From NCBI GenBank assembly GCA_002749535.1, contig MZZL01000059.1, positions 1 through 64,000 of the forward strand: a stretch of DNA of 64,000 nucleotides, given 5' to 3'. The notes beneath the pieces are model-generated. The model ran no database searches. It worked only from the letters and a program-made list of their open reading frames with translations, and was not told where the DNA came from. A program made the position numbers and the translations under genes. Each line of letters starts with the position of its first letter. The first letter of the stretch is position 1. This DNA is from Apophysomyces variabilis (Eukaryota > Mucoromycota > Mucoromycetes > Mucorales > Mucoraceae). Below are positions 48,138-60,286 of the stretch, piece after piece.

Positions 48138-50445
48138 TGCCGTCTGTCGCTCTTTCTACAGCAGAAGACAAAAACAAAGTACGAAGAGCACTGCCTACAG
48201 CGGTAAGCATAGTGACATGTTGCCATTGGCGGTGTCTCATTGCGTCGGTTAGAAAATCTATGCTGCTGCCGTTGCACGACTATACGTTGCATACCCGAAT
48301 CCTAACAGATGGGCGTATGCTAATATATGGGGAGCCGTAGCCTTCCTAAAGGATAAGAAGAAACATTCACTTTATATAAGAATTGTGGATTTAATAGTGA
48401 GTTTGCGAAAGAACAATTGGCATTTAATCTAATCCGAGTAGCATCATAAAGGGGTCGTTTGGGAGCAGGAATTGTACGATGGGTTCGAATTTACTATGCA
48501 AACGCCATTCTTTTACACGTTTGCGACTGATGTAAGCAAGACATACATCGCATGGCCAAGCAGCCTGACGCAAATGTTTGCAGGAATATATGGCGGGATT
48601 GTCTTTTTCAGATACCACAGATGCGTCGGTATTTTATACAAAGATCACGACAAGAGAAATTCTTCAATCCAAGAGTAAAAAAGGTACTATAATCACACAT
48701 GTAGAAAATAGCTATTCACACCTAGATAGAATCGAGCAAGAAAACCAAAGGGAAGCTAGATAAGTCGCAGATAGGCTTACCTTCCGAATTTAGGTATGGG
48801 AATTGAAGTGGAAGTCATATAGGTCATAACGAAAATATGCAGGCATCTGAGTCATATCGGGTATACTCCTGAAAAAGGGTTTAGTGTCCAGAATAGCGAT
48901 CCTGAATGGAACGGGCTTTTTGATCAATTGAAATCTCTCGGTATATCAGCGGATGAAATACAACAGAATGAGGACTTCATTCGAGATTTCGTCAATCGAC
49001 GTGGTGGGCCACAGGTGCCTCCAGCAAGACCAGCAGCATCGGCAGCACCAGCAGCGACAAAAGCTCGGCCACCACCACCGCCACCACCTTCGAGGCGAGC
49101 AGCTCCACCACCTCCTGTAGGAGGTACGTGCCATTTTTGCATGGATAATCCTTGCCAGCTACTCACACTAGTTTCATAAGGTCGTCGGCCACCACCTCCA
49201 CCGCCTCCAGTACGTCGTTCAGCACCACCGCCTCCGCCTCCTCCAGCGCGTCCAATATCTCATATATCACCAAGACAACCAGTAGTTCCACCAATTCCAG
49301 CATCTCCTGGCAGAATGGTTGCTCAGCCTTCGATAGAAACCACAAGACCAACTCCAACGGCTTCAGTAACTCCACCGCCTCCACCACCTGTAGTAAAACC
49401 TAGTAACCAGTTGCCATCCACACCGCCTTCTCGTCCTATCCCTTCCATTGATGATGCGGCGCTGGCATTGCCACCTTCTGGTGTGACGAACAAGCCATTG
49501 AAGTTGAATAATCCCTATAGAATGTCGCTTACCCCACCGATCCCATCATCACCACTGCCGCCGCCGCCGCCGCCGTCAGCACCGTCCCAGCCAGTGAGTG
49601 AAGCACCATTGTCATTTGACGGTATATATGCTACTGAAGATGTGAAAGAGGGTTCGCCAATACTGGAAATATTTACTGCTTCTCCTATCGCTGAACGACC
49701 ATCTCCTCCTCCGGTACCACCAATGCCACCCATGAATCGACCTGCAGCTCCACCACCTCCACCATTACCTAGCAGAGATAGAAGAGGACCGCCTCCGCCA
49801 CCACCTGCAGCACCTAGACCAGTTTCTGCAAGAGAATTACCTCCCGTTCGACAGGAACCCATCTCACGGTCTTCTACCTCGAGCGATATCTTTTATGATG
49901 TGGAGGAAACACCAGAGTCACTCGAACAATCAGAAACCGCACATGGCATGGAAACGACTCCCCCGCCACCTCCTCCTCCGCCACCACCACCTCCAGCACC
50001 CGTCGGCGGGTCAGGTGCACCCCCGCCACCGCCGCCACCACCACCACCAATCGGCGGATCAACTATTCCAACACCACCAGCGCCTCCTCCTCCTCCTCCT
50101 GCTGCTGCTGCTGCTGCTGGTGTATCATCACCTACTGCAGGAGCCATCTCGACCCCATCGGCAGCGTTACCTCCTGTCAATAATGAAAGGGGCGCCTTGC
50201 TTGAAGCTATTCGAAGTGCTGGAGGTATCGGTTCACTAAAGAGCACGCCAAAGGAAGCTAGACGGGATAGAAGCAGCCCATTACAAGCCGGTGCAGTAGG
50301 TGCTGCTGCTGGTGCTGCTGCTGGTGCTAGTGGTGGTAATGACTTGACAATGAGCTTACTTGCTGCTCTTCAAGACCGCAAAAACGCTATTCATTCGGAT
50401 GATGACAGTGAGAGTGATAACGAAGAATGGGATGACGACTTTTAG
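48138..50445 (+). CDS. LAS17: Wiskott-Aldrich syndrome protein homologue, Arp2/3 activator
   Basis: All WASP modules are present in order. WH1/EVH1 domain over three or more exons: start MPSVALSTAEDKNKVRRAL, then VARLYVAYPNPNRWAYANIW, AFLKDKKKHSLYIRIVDL and ELYDGFEFTMQTPFFYTFA. CRIB-like GTPase-binding motif: HIGYTPEKGFSVQNSDPEWN. A long polyproline region with many PPPPPP blocks for SH3 proteins and profilin. A WH2 actin-binding motif (ALLEAIRSAGGIGSLK) and an acidic tail with the Arp2/3-contacting tryptophan (SESDNEEWDDDF). A CRIB-like motif is found in animal WASP but is missing from yeast Las17, so Cdc42/Rac control may be retained here. It nucleates branched actin at endocytic sites. Start 48138 is the first ATG of the WH1 domain. 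Confidence 0.92.
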
Positions 50446-50767
50446 AAGGCACTTTCGCCTTATTTTTTCCTTAACTTCAGCTTTGGGCGAAAGTTCGGTT
50501 GTTGCACAACTCTGTCAATCCTCATAATAACAATGATAATAATAAAAAGTGTTTTCCCTCTTGTTTATACTGCAAGATAATCTAAAGCTACTATCAATCT
50601 ACCACAGCGTTTGACTAATTGAAGTGATTGGTAATGCTCTGACAAGCAAAGCAATGGATAAGTCGCTTACTATTTCAACCGGTTTATTTCAGATATTATA
50701 GATGTAGAGCCTTAATTCAACCTCGGAGTACCTCCAAGATTTCACCTAGAACGTTAATTTAATATCA
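50446..50767. other. Intergenic between convergent 3' ends
   Basis: About 320 AT-rich bases between LAS17 and DOA1. Nothing recognised. Confidence 0.5.
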
Positions 50768-53700
50768 CTAGCATGAACGAAGCAGAACATGGCTATAAAA
50801 GCAATATAACTTACCGACAACTCTATTTATACGCTCTTCCCCTGGATGTTGGCTCCCTATGTGTTGAAGTTGGGCTTCCGTGCCCATGATTTTATAGACT
50901 TCGCGACAAGGGACGGATTGCTTGACCTGAGATAGCAGTTAGTCTACATCAACGTCCGGGACATAACCGTCCTTACCAATGTTCCAAGGGCAGCTAAAAG
51001 ACGATAGACACTTTCATCATCCGTTTCTGTCTTGATTAGTTCTGAAAGGTTACTAGTCAATCCAATCTGGCATTCTTCATCGTAGTCAGTTTGCGTGGTC
51101 AACTGAACAGAGAAACTACAAGACCGTTGTGTTTTAAGATCACTTCTCTTTTCATACCGCAACTTACTTGACTGCCAGAGTGGTAACAGCCAATCGCCCC
51201 GGCTTACTTTTGACTTTGCAGGCAACCTCCGTTTGCAAAGTTTGCATAATCGCTTGCCGCTTCTCCCAAAGTAGCTCTCGCCCGGCTGAATGGTTAAACA
51301 AATTAGACAGGCCTCTGTATGCCAACATGGCATTCGTTTCCGAAATCTTGTCCGTGATTTTTTCGGCCTCGTTAAGCTGGCCGGCCGCGATGAACAGGTC
51401 CACAATACCAGCATGAGGAACGCCGGAAGCGAGGGTTTCAGGTGAATAAAGAGCCAGCAATCGAAGAAGATCTAATCCGGGAAAGCGCTTTTCGGAAGGC
51501 CAATCTTGACAAACCTTGACAATAGCAAGCAGTCCATTATCCGATAACTTTTTCCCCTGAGGGTCATTCAGATAATCAACAGCTCTAGATAACGCTGCCA
51601 ATTCTGCTTCTGATAGACCTGCGGAACCCAGTTCAGTGTTGAAAGCTCGCAACTTGGCTTCAACAGCCGCTAAATTGGTTTGCTTCAACGAGAGGTAGGT
51701 TGTCTACATATGTGAAAGATTAATTATCTCTCTTTTCCCTTCTTTTCTTTTCTATTGCGAAGTTAAGTCTTACAATGGGCAGAATATTCTGTTTTGCCAT
51801 CGCAGATGCATCGGCCAATGTCTTGTGCCTGCTGCTGTAAGATGAGGAACCTGGATACGGTAGAATTAAGCTTAGACTCTTGCTCTGGCTGCTCCATACC
51901 TGTAAACGGGTCGCCATAGCTAAAGTTAGAGGTACTAGTCGGGGGGACATTATGACCAGGTGTGTATCTGCTACTTCCTAGAAGTAAACTTGTATAAGTA
52001 GGATTCCCGGACATAACGCTCGAAACTTTACCAGTGAAAGGATCTTGGTACTGCTCGGAAGGTTGACCCAATTGCACGCCTTCGGTATTTTTCGTAATGA
52101 AATCTGCAATTTGATCAAGGTACATCGGAGACAGATCATGTTTAGTGATAAACTTTTGGGCAGCATCAAATGGATTCTCTATTTATAAATGGTAAGAACT
52201 CAGTAATCCTAATTGTTATTAAACTTACGGCTGATATTATATGGTAATTTGAGCATGCCGTTTGGGCCTGCACCGATATCGATGTCGAATACATAGTCAT
52301 ACTCTTTTCCTTCGTATATCTGTCTTTTTCCTGAGCCGACTCCGCCGACAACCTCTCCAATTTTCTGCCAGCTTTGGTTCGCTGTACTCCATTGGTGGGC
52401 TTCAACAGAGCCATTCACGTTTACCATGATAACCTGCCCTTCTTTGTTTCCTGGCCGACTTAGTGCCTCCGGACCAGGAAGCTTTTCCCTATTGACATCA
52501 CCAATCTGATTACTAATAAAAAAAGATAAGTAACTTTGTTTATAATTCCTTTTGTAACTTCAATACGTACGATGGAATTGCTTGACTTGCCAAAAGTTCG
52601 TCGAATTGCTGGAAAAAGGATATATAAGTTCGTGAACATCAGTTTTGTATTCGCAGACTCACTTTTTGCAGTTCTATATCGGCTGCTCTTTCTGGAGATC
52701 GAGTGAAAACTCGTACAACCGCGTCACTACCACCAACAACGATGTCGTCATTCGGTAAAGCGGACACCGTCCATACTGAAATACACGGTTGCTGGATGGT
52801 CTGAATACATTGCTCATCTGTTGATACAGTTAATTCGCTGATAACACAAGGACAAAGCCTTTATATATAGTTAGATACCTTTCCAAATTCTCACAGTTCT
52901 GTCCTCTCCAGAAGACACAAACTCGCCAGTGCTTAACACGGCCACAGAATATACAAAGGACGAATGGCCGTAGAGCTGTTGTATACAGTCACCATCTAGT
53001 GTCCATACGCGTAAAGATCTGAAATAAACAACAATCAGTGACAATTATTATCGCTATTAGTGCGTGGTTGCATCGACTTACGCGTCATTTGAACAGGAAA
53101 GGAAGCCTATACCTGGAACTAAAGCAAGACCTCGCACAGCATCTGTGTGGCCGTGCATGACCTTGATCTGCTGACCATTCTTCCACATACGAATTGTCTT
53201 ATCAGCCGAAGCTACCCATCCATATGTCATCAATTTCCACTCTACTGTATTGAAGTGATTTACCTGTCAAGATCAAGTCGTCCTCAATTGCTAATACTGC
53301 CCATACAGCAGCCGTATGACCTTCAAGAACGTAAGCTTTTTGATAATCCTTCCAGACAATTACGTTCCTGTGTTGAAGCCACTAATCAATATACAGACCT
53401 GTTGGCAACAATTATTCTTACTTGTCCCAGGAACCAGAAATGATATTCCCTCCAGGAGATATAGCAAGGGCACTGACGTTTTCTGAATGCCCAATCAATG
53501 TATATAACGGCTCGTGAGGCGTCGATACATCATAGACATGGATAAGTTTATCCGAACCGCCTGACACGAATAGACCTTTTGATATGCAGTCAGCCCAGGA
53601 ATGTCCATTTCTGCTGATGCGCTACTTTACCGCTTGGGAACTGTGACGACGGAGGTATAGCTGCCAAAGCATTGACGTAATGGCCGTGTCCCAGATAGAC

Positions 53701-53923
53701 ATTATGTGGCGAGAAATCACTGGCGTTAATCCGTTCCCAAGAACGTACTGTTTTATCACGAGCAGCGGAAAGGATTATGTCACTTGAAATGCAGGCGGAA
53801 GCGCGGACCTGCCACATAGAAAGGTTCAGTTCACATATGTTCAGTTAATGGCCAAAGTGTTACTCTGCGTACATCTTGGTCATGGGCATGTAAAGAAGTT
53901 GACAGTTTGTACATCATTGACAT
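50768..53923 (-). CDS. DOA1: Ubiquitin-binding Cdc48 adaptor, WD40-PFU-PUL protein
   Basis: Homologue of yeast Doa1/Ufd3 and human PLAA, which binds Cdc48/p97 and ubiquitin and keeps the free ubiquitin pool. The start at 53923 gives MSMMYKLSTSLHAHDQD, leading into seven WD40 blades over about ten small exons (SAARDKTVRSWERI, LGHGHYVNALAA and so on). Then comes the PFU ubiquitin-binding domain (HQWSTANQSWQKIGEVVGG, EYDYVFDIDIGAGPNGMLKL), a linker (YLDQIADFITKNTEGVQLG) and the helical PUL domain (LSEAELAALSRAVDYLNDPQ, FPGLDLLRLLALYSPETLAS). The last intron joins LAALGTL to VKQSVPCREVYKIMG. The final residues before the stop at 50768 depend on whether one more small intron exists. Confidence 0.88.
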
Positions 53924-54002
53924 GGTTCGGTTTTGTCCAAAATCCTCTGTGGAGATCTTACGCGTCCGTAGTTCTTTCAATTTTCGGATTCCGTTCATGC
54001 CG

Positions 54003-54359
54003 TTATTTTTCCCAGTGTCCGAACAGCATAGAACATGTTCTGATGGCTGAAGCGCGTCTCTCCTCCCACCTAAGCTTGTTAACAGTAATGAAGTCGGCCA
54101 ATTTTGACGCAGCTTCATATTTAGAGACGTCGTCGGATGCATCTCCTGTTCTAGGCTTAAGAGTTTGTAACAGCAACGATACATGTATCGGTGCTGTACA
54201 CCATCTCATCCGAGGAAATTTAATGTCATCAAACCGGTTAAGGTAAGCCTGTCGTTCTTTGTGCATGAGGATATATCCTCTTATTGCTGTGATATTATGT
54301 ATTTAGATGATGTTCAAGTAAAAATAATGATCATGCTTACATTTCTTTTCGTAACTCAT
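54003..54359 (-). CDS. Small hypothetical protein
   Basis: Two exons give about 100 residues: a tiny first exon (MSYEKK, from 54359) spliced over a GT-AG intron to a second reading RGYILMHKERQAYLNRFDDI, KFPRMRWCTAPIHVSLLLQT and SKLADFITVNKLRWEERRAS. The second exon alone runs open from 54266, and the composition is protein-like (basic, helical, no low complexity). I do not recognise the family. It ends only 80 bases from the DOA1 start on the same strand, so transcripts could overlap. Confidence 0.45.
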
Positions 54360-54516
54360 CCTTAACAACTTCTTATGTCACACCAAGTGGTGCACGCCGT
54401 TTTTTCTTCCTTTGCTCTCCTACGACATTTTTCTTCGTCGCAGCAGGTGATATAAAAGGTGATTTTTCGATTGCGGTTTCAGGACCCGGTAACTTCGGCG
54501 AGGTAAACCTTGCGAT

Positions 54517-54984
54517 TTATAAAGGAACCCAGCGACTGGTTCCCGTATGAAAGTCCACTTCATGAAGAAGCGACATGTTATAGACTGACTGATTGTTTTC
54601 AATCACTTTAGGTTTGCTCTGCGTGGAGAACAGGTACACCCGAATGTTGTACATTTTGGCAATAGCAATCAGACGTAGAAGGCCATTTGCGGGAATAGTT
54701 TGGTTATCAGGTAATCGTAGGGATACAGATTGCTGCTTGTCACCTAAGAAGCGCACTACAGCTACAGACAATGCAGCCTCTAACGGAGAGATTTTGAAAA
54801 GCTTAGACACGGTTTGTATACCCCTTGCTTGCAACCATTGTGGCGCCTTGCTTCGGTTCTCTTTTAATATCGATCGCCCTCTAGCCCCAGCAATCACTGT
54901 TTGCATGTACTGTTCATAGTTTGTAGTGGGGCTACGACTGATGGCATCGCCCATACTAAGACCTGGGTTTCCCACGAAGTTCAA
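54517..54984 (-). CDS. Hypothetical protein, possible in-frame stop
   Basis: A 155-codon frame with convincing protein composition: SPTTNYEQYMQTVIAGARGR, APQWLQARGIQTVSKLFKIS, SVSLRLPDNQTIPANGLLRL, AKMYNIRVYLFSTQSKPKVI. It stops at TAA (54517), but the same frame stays open for another 47 codons ending in a basic, nuclear-signal-like stretch (KKNVVGEQRKKKRRAP). That suggests either a longer protein interrupted by a stop or a chance extension. No intron with sensible sites removes the TAA. The first exon may also start upstream of 54984. Family not recognised. Confidence 0.4.
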   Translation of the reverse strand: MNFVGNPGLSMGDAISRSPTTNYEQYMQTVIAGARGRSILKENRSKAPQWLQARGIQTVSKLFKISPLEAALSVAVVRFLGDKQQSVSLRLPDNQTIPANGLLRLIAIAKMYNIRVYLFSTQSKPKVIENNQSVYNMSLLHEVDFHTGTSRWVPL

Positions 54985-56334
54985 ATCTGGCAGCTACCAT
55001 GTTTTTAACGTTAGTGTGCAGTGCTTGTTTCTGTCTTTTACTTTACCATATAACAAAAAAAGTGCAATAAAAAGGATAAGTAAATAAATATTTGAGAGTG
55101 CGTAGACAGTGAACTGTTAAGAATAAGAATCAACTGCTGAAATACGACGTATTTAAACAAATCATTTCATTGTGAATGCTTCTCCTTCGATTGTGTAACA
55201 GTACAGTATAGTTCAAGACAATGAATCATTCTGCAGTCGGCGCGTCAAATACTGAAGATGATCACTGATAAAACAATCATTATATTCGATGGCGTAATTG
55301 ATATTCTTCCTTATGCAAACATTGAAAGGGGTTATTGTAAATCTCCATAATACTGTAGTTTATACAATAAGTAAATACCCAATTTCTTAGCACTACGAAA
55401 AGTGCCCATAAACGAAACTTTCTATTGTTTATCTATATTCATTTTAATATATACACTCAGTAAATAGAGAAACGAACCAATAGAAGTTTCCTGCAAGAAA
55501 GAAAGAGAAGTGAGACATTGAAATTGTTTGTGTAATTTTATCTTTGATGTGTAGAACGAGCTTTTTCTTTTTTATTTTCTGTGTGTGTAGTCTATTGCTT
55601 TCATTATATATACCTATATATTTTAGCTACAATCTTTTAAGAGAAATAAAAGAAGATTGATAGTATCGTTACAGTAAATAAACAAAGTTCTCTGTTGTCA
55701 CTTGTGCTGCTTTTGTTCCTGTTTAGTTTTAGTTAAAGGTGGACCGTAGTTGATGTAATAGCATGGCCTATGGCCAACATCGCTATCTACTTACGAAGAA
55801 CTAATGCGTAAGTATAGAGGGTACGGGCGAGGAAGCGGTGTTGTGGGATGTGTGTCAGGAATGGTAACCGTTATTGAGAGTATCAGAAACATGAAGATCT
55901 TGAGATTTCAGGATCCGTGTTTATATACAACGTCTGTGCGTGGAGAGTAAATGTACAAGTAAATGAAGTACAGAAGATCGCTATCTTACTCCTCGCCTAT
56001 ACTGGCCAATCGGTACACAAGGTCATAAAGATCTATCTGTAACATGCACTTCTACAGATAAAGTGTGTATAAATGTAAGGTTAGCATGTATTTTTCGATA
56101 TCCATCTAGGAAAAAAAATTAGTGCTTCGGCTAGCGAGTGACAGAGATTGCGATATTTCTGAGCTATCTGAGCGTCTGCCAATGCAAAAATTGAAATAGC
56201 TTGAGAAAAGTATCAAAAGCTGCGACTCAGCTTGGTGACAAAGCCAAAAATTCAGCAGGCGGGCTGTCACTCATGTCACAAATTCGGTGACTCCGGCTGA
56301 TGATACCGTATTATATAGACTTCTGTGTAAAATA
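54985..56334. other. Intergenic, very AT-rich
   Basis: About 1.35 kb with no open frame worth noting. Runs of TATA and T-rich sequence around 55430-55640 stand out. It may hold the promoter of the gene ending at 54517. Nothing else seen. Confidence 0.5.
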
Positions 56335-57515
56335 TTATTTGATACATAAAGCATTTGGAGGGGAGGCAACTCCTTTAAACTTATTCAATGGAGCACTAGT
56401 GAAGAAATATTCGTATATGCCGTCCTCTGCAGAACTTGCAGCAAGTTGGTCCAAGTAAAACAACTCGCCGATATGCATGCCATAGCCACCAAGCAATTGA
56501 GCATCTGTTATGAGGAAATGAGCAATTAAGCATTTATCATTATCGACCAAGCAGAGGAAGACTAGTACTTACGACAAGAATCTGCCCAATCGGCAGGAGG
56601 CCAGGCTTCCAAGGCAATATTGTCACCAGCACATGCAGCAAAATGATGGTTCCAGATCCAAGCATATGTCTCTTCACAAGCTTTGATACCGGCACATTGG
56701 ACATTGGCAGGATCCGTAATGGCTTCTTTGATCGTACCGTCGACGAGTAGTTTGTCGTGCTTTGCAACCCAACCGGTACGCAAGAGTAGAATGTCACCTT
56801 GTCGGAAAGTCACATTTTGCGCTTTGGCCACTTGATCCAATTCTTCCACGGTAATTTCCATACGCTTAAATGGATCAAAGCCTGGGCGATGCTTTTCTGC
56901 CCAGCGAGCATAATCCAGTAACACGGATCGTGTGGCAATACCACGTCTTGCTGCATGATGTATCCCCAAACGACCGTGATCGCCATGCAGATGATGATGG
57001 TGAGCTTCTTCAGATTCCATGGGGATAACAGTCTCTTTGTCTACGGGTACTAACTCCGATGGATCGACGTTGTTGTAATACTTGCCGGAGGGTATGAAGC
57101 TGAAATGGCGAAAACCGTCCCACTGCGATGAGGCTTGCGTATTGAAGCTGTGATACACATCATCAAACGCAAGGTTTCCTGGTAGCAGCGACTTCAACGT
57201 GTGCTTCATGGTGTCACGACCAAACAAGGTCGGGTGAGGTTTTTCTAATTCCCAGTTGAGAGCAAAAATTTGACCTTTCTTGACACACTGAATAGCCTAA
57301 TGAGTAAAGACACTGTGAGTTCAATCTTATTGCAGTCTAAGAATGCTATAACAACAAAGTTGGTTTTTTTTTTGATTTATTACTTTGGCAGTCGTTTCTT
57401 CCGTTATCTTGTTCAGTGTGCCAAAGTTATCGTCTTCCCCCCAGATACCCCAAGCACTGTGATTAGGGTACTTGCTGTCAATCGGCAATTGATCGTATGT
57501 AGGCAATGACGACAT
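56335..57515 (-). CDS. Cyclase-family hydrolase (kynurenine-formamidase-like fold)
   Basis: Three exons: 57515 to about 57385 (MSSLPTYDQLPIDSKYP; HSAWGIWGEDDNFGTLNKIT), about 57298-56575 (the body) and about 56503-56335. The body carries the cyclase metal-site block in its fungal wording, NTQASSQWDGFRHFSF, then HHHLHGDHGRLGIHHAARRG, QGDILLLRTGWVAKHD and EETYAWIWNHHFAACAGDNI. The last exon has QLLGGYGMHIGELFYLDQLA. The family (PF04199) hydrolyses amides or lactones, and in fungi often sits in small catabolic clusters. The substrate is unknown. The first ATG of the long open frame is 57572, but 57515 gives the start that fungal homologues use, in my memory. Confidence 0.85.
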
Positions 57516-57910
57516 GTTGTGATTTACTGTAATCTCGTACTTTGTGGAACGACCGGTTAACGAAGATATCACAGTCTTAAATACGTAACCCAGATGAGCG
57601 GCTCAGTAGTTCTATTTGTAAGCTATCCCGAGGAACAGACCGAACTTTTGAAAGGGTTGGATTATTAATCCAGGCAAAGTGGACATAGATCTGGCTAAAA
57701 TCTCGGATACTGAGAGAATCCAGAAAGAGGCAAAGTTTTCCCCTTCCACAAGGTAAAACGATGCAAATTACATAATCGGCATTCGAATTTTACCGGGCAA
57801 TTCATATTGTTCCATGCATGACTCCTGCCGAATAAATATCAACAAGCATTGACTGAGAGTCAAAGAGCATCACATTCACCCTTGTTAAAAAAGATAAGTT
57901 TATTCATACT
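57516..57910. other. Divergent intergenic region
   Basis: About 395 bases between the cyclase and the small membrane protein gene, serving both promoters. Nothing else recognised. Confidence 0.5.
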
Positions 57911-58426
57911 ATGGCCTCCACTGGTGATAACATCAATACCGATTACACCATCATCGTTCCTGCTGAGGTATCCAAGGAAGAAGCAGTCAAGAGACGTCAG
58001 ATCTATCTACGGCCTTTTATTCTCTATACAGTCAATTCGTATCTTGCCGAATCACTCTTCCTCGTTGTCAGCATCATTTTCTTCTCTGGATGGCGCGACA
58101 TATTTACCAGGCTTATCTGGACGATGATTCTCTGCCCCATTGGCATGGGTGGTGCCATGGGTGGCCTTACCGTCTTCTTCCTTACCGATAAATACTATGG
58201 GCGCGAAGCAATCATATTTTCCACGATTCTCCATTTCTTGGTGATGGGAACATGCAATTTCCTTTGCTTCAATTTGGATCACCATTACCAATACTTTGGC
58301 TCAGTCACCCATCCTTGGTGGTTCCACATTCGATATCCTTTCATTTTCCTCGCTGGTATCCCTGCTGCAAAGAAGCTATTTACGGACGACGGCCAAAAAG
58401 AGCTGGCTGTCAAGTGGGGCATTTAG
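57911..58426 (+). CDS. Small four-helix membrane protein, unknown function
   Basis: A single-exon gene of 171 codons. After a charged N-terminus (VSKEEAVKRRQIYLRPFILY) come four hydrophobic helices: about residues 38-60 (SYLAESLFLVVSIIFFSGW), 64-90 (LIWTMILCPIGMGGAMGGLT), 98-118 (AIIFSTILHFLVMGTCNFLC) and 138-152 (RYPFIFLAGIPAAKK). No signature residues or known family. The short length and absence of large loops suggest a small structural or accessory membrane protein. It is divergent from the cyclase gene. Confidence 0.75.
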   Translation: MASTGDNINTDYTIIVPAEVSKEEAVKRRQIYLRPFILYTVNSYLAESLFLVVSIIFFSGWRDIFTRLIWTMILCPIGMGGAMGGLTVFFLTDKYYGREAIIFSTILHFLVMGTCNFLCFNLDHHYQYFGSVTHPWWFHIRYPFIFLAGIPAAKKLFTDDGQKELAVKWGI

Positions 58427-58819
58427 GTTATACTTTGTGACACAATAAATGGATTCGTGCATAACCATGCGATAGAAGTTTGGATCCGGTTACACAACAG
58501 CACTTGATCTTTCACCAAGAATTGTTTAAATGAGTCTATTGCATATACATATATTCGAATCAATCGCATCAGAAAAAATAGTATTTCAAAGGAAAGAGGA
58601 CATTAGGGTAATTAATGATGTCGGAGCGGTGGGATAGCAAAGCTAACCGCGGAATCCGGAAAAACAATATACCTAATCATAAAGTGCGAAAGGATCATTT
58701 CATAGTAAAAAGTAATATGCCATATCGGTTGCTATTGGAATGATTCAAGTTTTATTGATTTGGAATTTAAGCCACCTTTCGTGCTAGACTTAAAACAACA
58801 AATTCATACTGTGCTATTC
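58427..58819. other. Intergenic between convergent 3' ends
   Basis: About 390 AT-rich bases. Nothing recognised. Confidence 0.5.
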
Positions 58820-59684
58820 TTATTTTTTGGCAGCATTGCATCCTCCCCATAGGGAACCAGGATTAACACGATCGGGATGTAAAACGGATACTTTGTTATA
58901 GAGATCAAGTGCTGAATCTGACTGTGGAATGAAACGATCGAAATCCAAAAGGAGCTTCTTTGTTTCTTCAATATGTTTAGTGTCATAACCACCATCGGGA
59001 ATAGTATGACCTGCTACAACATATTTCGGTTTCAAGGCAGCGATACTATCGAGAGCCTGGACCCATTCTTTTCTTGTCTCCTCTGTCGTAGCTGTAAGAT
59101 ACGGGAACACCTGATTGTACACCGATATCTCCGGAGACCACCAAATCGATAGAGGGAACATGTAAATACGTTGTGCTATGTGTGTCGGTGTAACCAGCTT
59201 CGTAGGCGACAAAATCATGACCTCCCAGTTGGAACTTATGGTTGCTCTCATTGATGATGATGGCACGGTCGGGATCGAACAGTTCATCAGCATGTCTGGG
59301 GACTTGACCCGGGAAAAGAGTATGCCAGCGGTCCAGCCATTCTTGATTCGCATTTTCCTTCATACATTTGATTGTAGCCTTGGTAGCTAGCACTTGAGCT
59401 TGTGGGAACTTTTCCAATAAGCGATAGACACCAAACCAATGGTCACCATGGCCATGGGTGATGTATATGTATTTAAGATCGTAGCCTGACTCGATCACCC
59501 AGTCTAGCAACGTTTCGTTGTCATCTTTGCCCAAGAAGGTGTCCACCAACACACTCTCCTTGCCATTATGGATCAATGTTGAGGAGGAACCAACCCAAAG
59601 CACATCTTCTTTTCCTGGAGGAACGCCATGTGTAGCGCTGTTACGTTTGGTCTCCAAGGTTTGGAACTGCAATGTTGAACCCAT
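58820..59684 (-). pseudogene. Metallo-beta-lactamase-fold hydrolase with a single-base frameshift
   Basis: No introns. From 59684 the frame gives LWVGSSSTLIHNGKESVLVD, the metal site THGHGDHWFG (HxHxDH) and later AGYTDTHSTTYLHVPSIDLV, then VVSGDI. After GDI the same frame turns into non-family sequence, while the frame shifted by one base continues exactly as the family expects: VYNQVFPYLTATTEET, KEWVQALDSIAALKPKYVVA, GHTIPDGG, ending NAAKK at 58820. Dropping one G of the GG at 59122-59123 would join the two. The break is therefore a true single-base insertion or a sequencing error. Apart from it all motifs are intact. Substrate unknown; the fold hydrolyses esters, lactones or sulfates. Confidence 0.8.
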
Positions 59685-60286
59685 GGTAAATGACTTGTGC
59701 GAATCAAAAGCGAAAAGTAGGATGTCTGAATCAAAAAATCAAAACGCCTGTACAATTTATAAATAAAGAACTTGGACTTGAAATATGGTGTAATCGAGAG
59801 AAGTTTTGATCTCTTCAGGGAAATCAGTGACTTTAGGGCGGTCATTCCGTTAAAACGTTTTTCTTACTTTGACACACCGGTTTTCTTCTTGTGTTCTTTT
59901 TGTTTCCTTTGATTACTCAGCCTCCTTCACCTCTATGTGCGCCCACCATGGATTTGTTAATTCATCCACGCTGCTCAGCCATATGGCGTAATTTTTCGTT
60001 TTGCTGTTTTCGTCTTCCGTCACCCTTGCATGTTTCTTCTTTATTGTTCCGTTGGTTTTTCCATCAATTTTTCCATTTTTCCATTCTCCACGTATTCCCC
60101 ATTTTAGGGACAATTTCTATTTCCTGATTACTCAGCCTACACGAAAAAGAAAAGTTTAGTAAAATCAAGCTGCCAATCTTGCCCCACATTATACGAGTAA
60201 ATTCTTTATTCTACCTTAAGCTGCACAGCTTATATACTTTCTTCTCCTTTTCAGTTTGTCTACCCATTTATACATCGCGACCTATT
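59685..60286. other. Divergent intergenic region
   Basis: About 600 pyrimidine-rich bases between the MBL-fold gene and the alpha/beta hydrolase. TATA-like AATTTATAAATAAAG at about 59755 is close to the MBL start. No gene is supported. Confidence 0.5.

Noticed and set aside
49515..50246. Long glycine-rich and valine-rich minus-strand frames
   Set aside because: Antisense of the WASP polyproline region; GGN repeats are the reverse of CCN codons.
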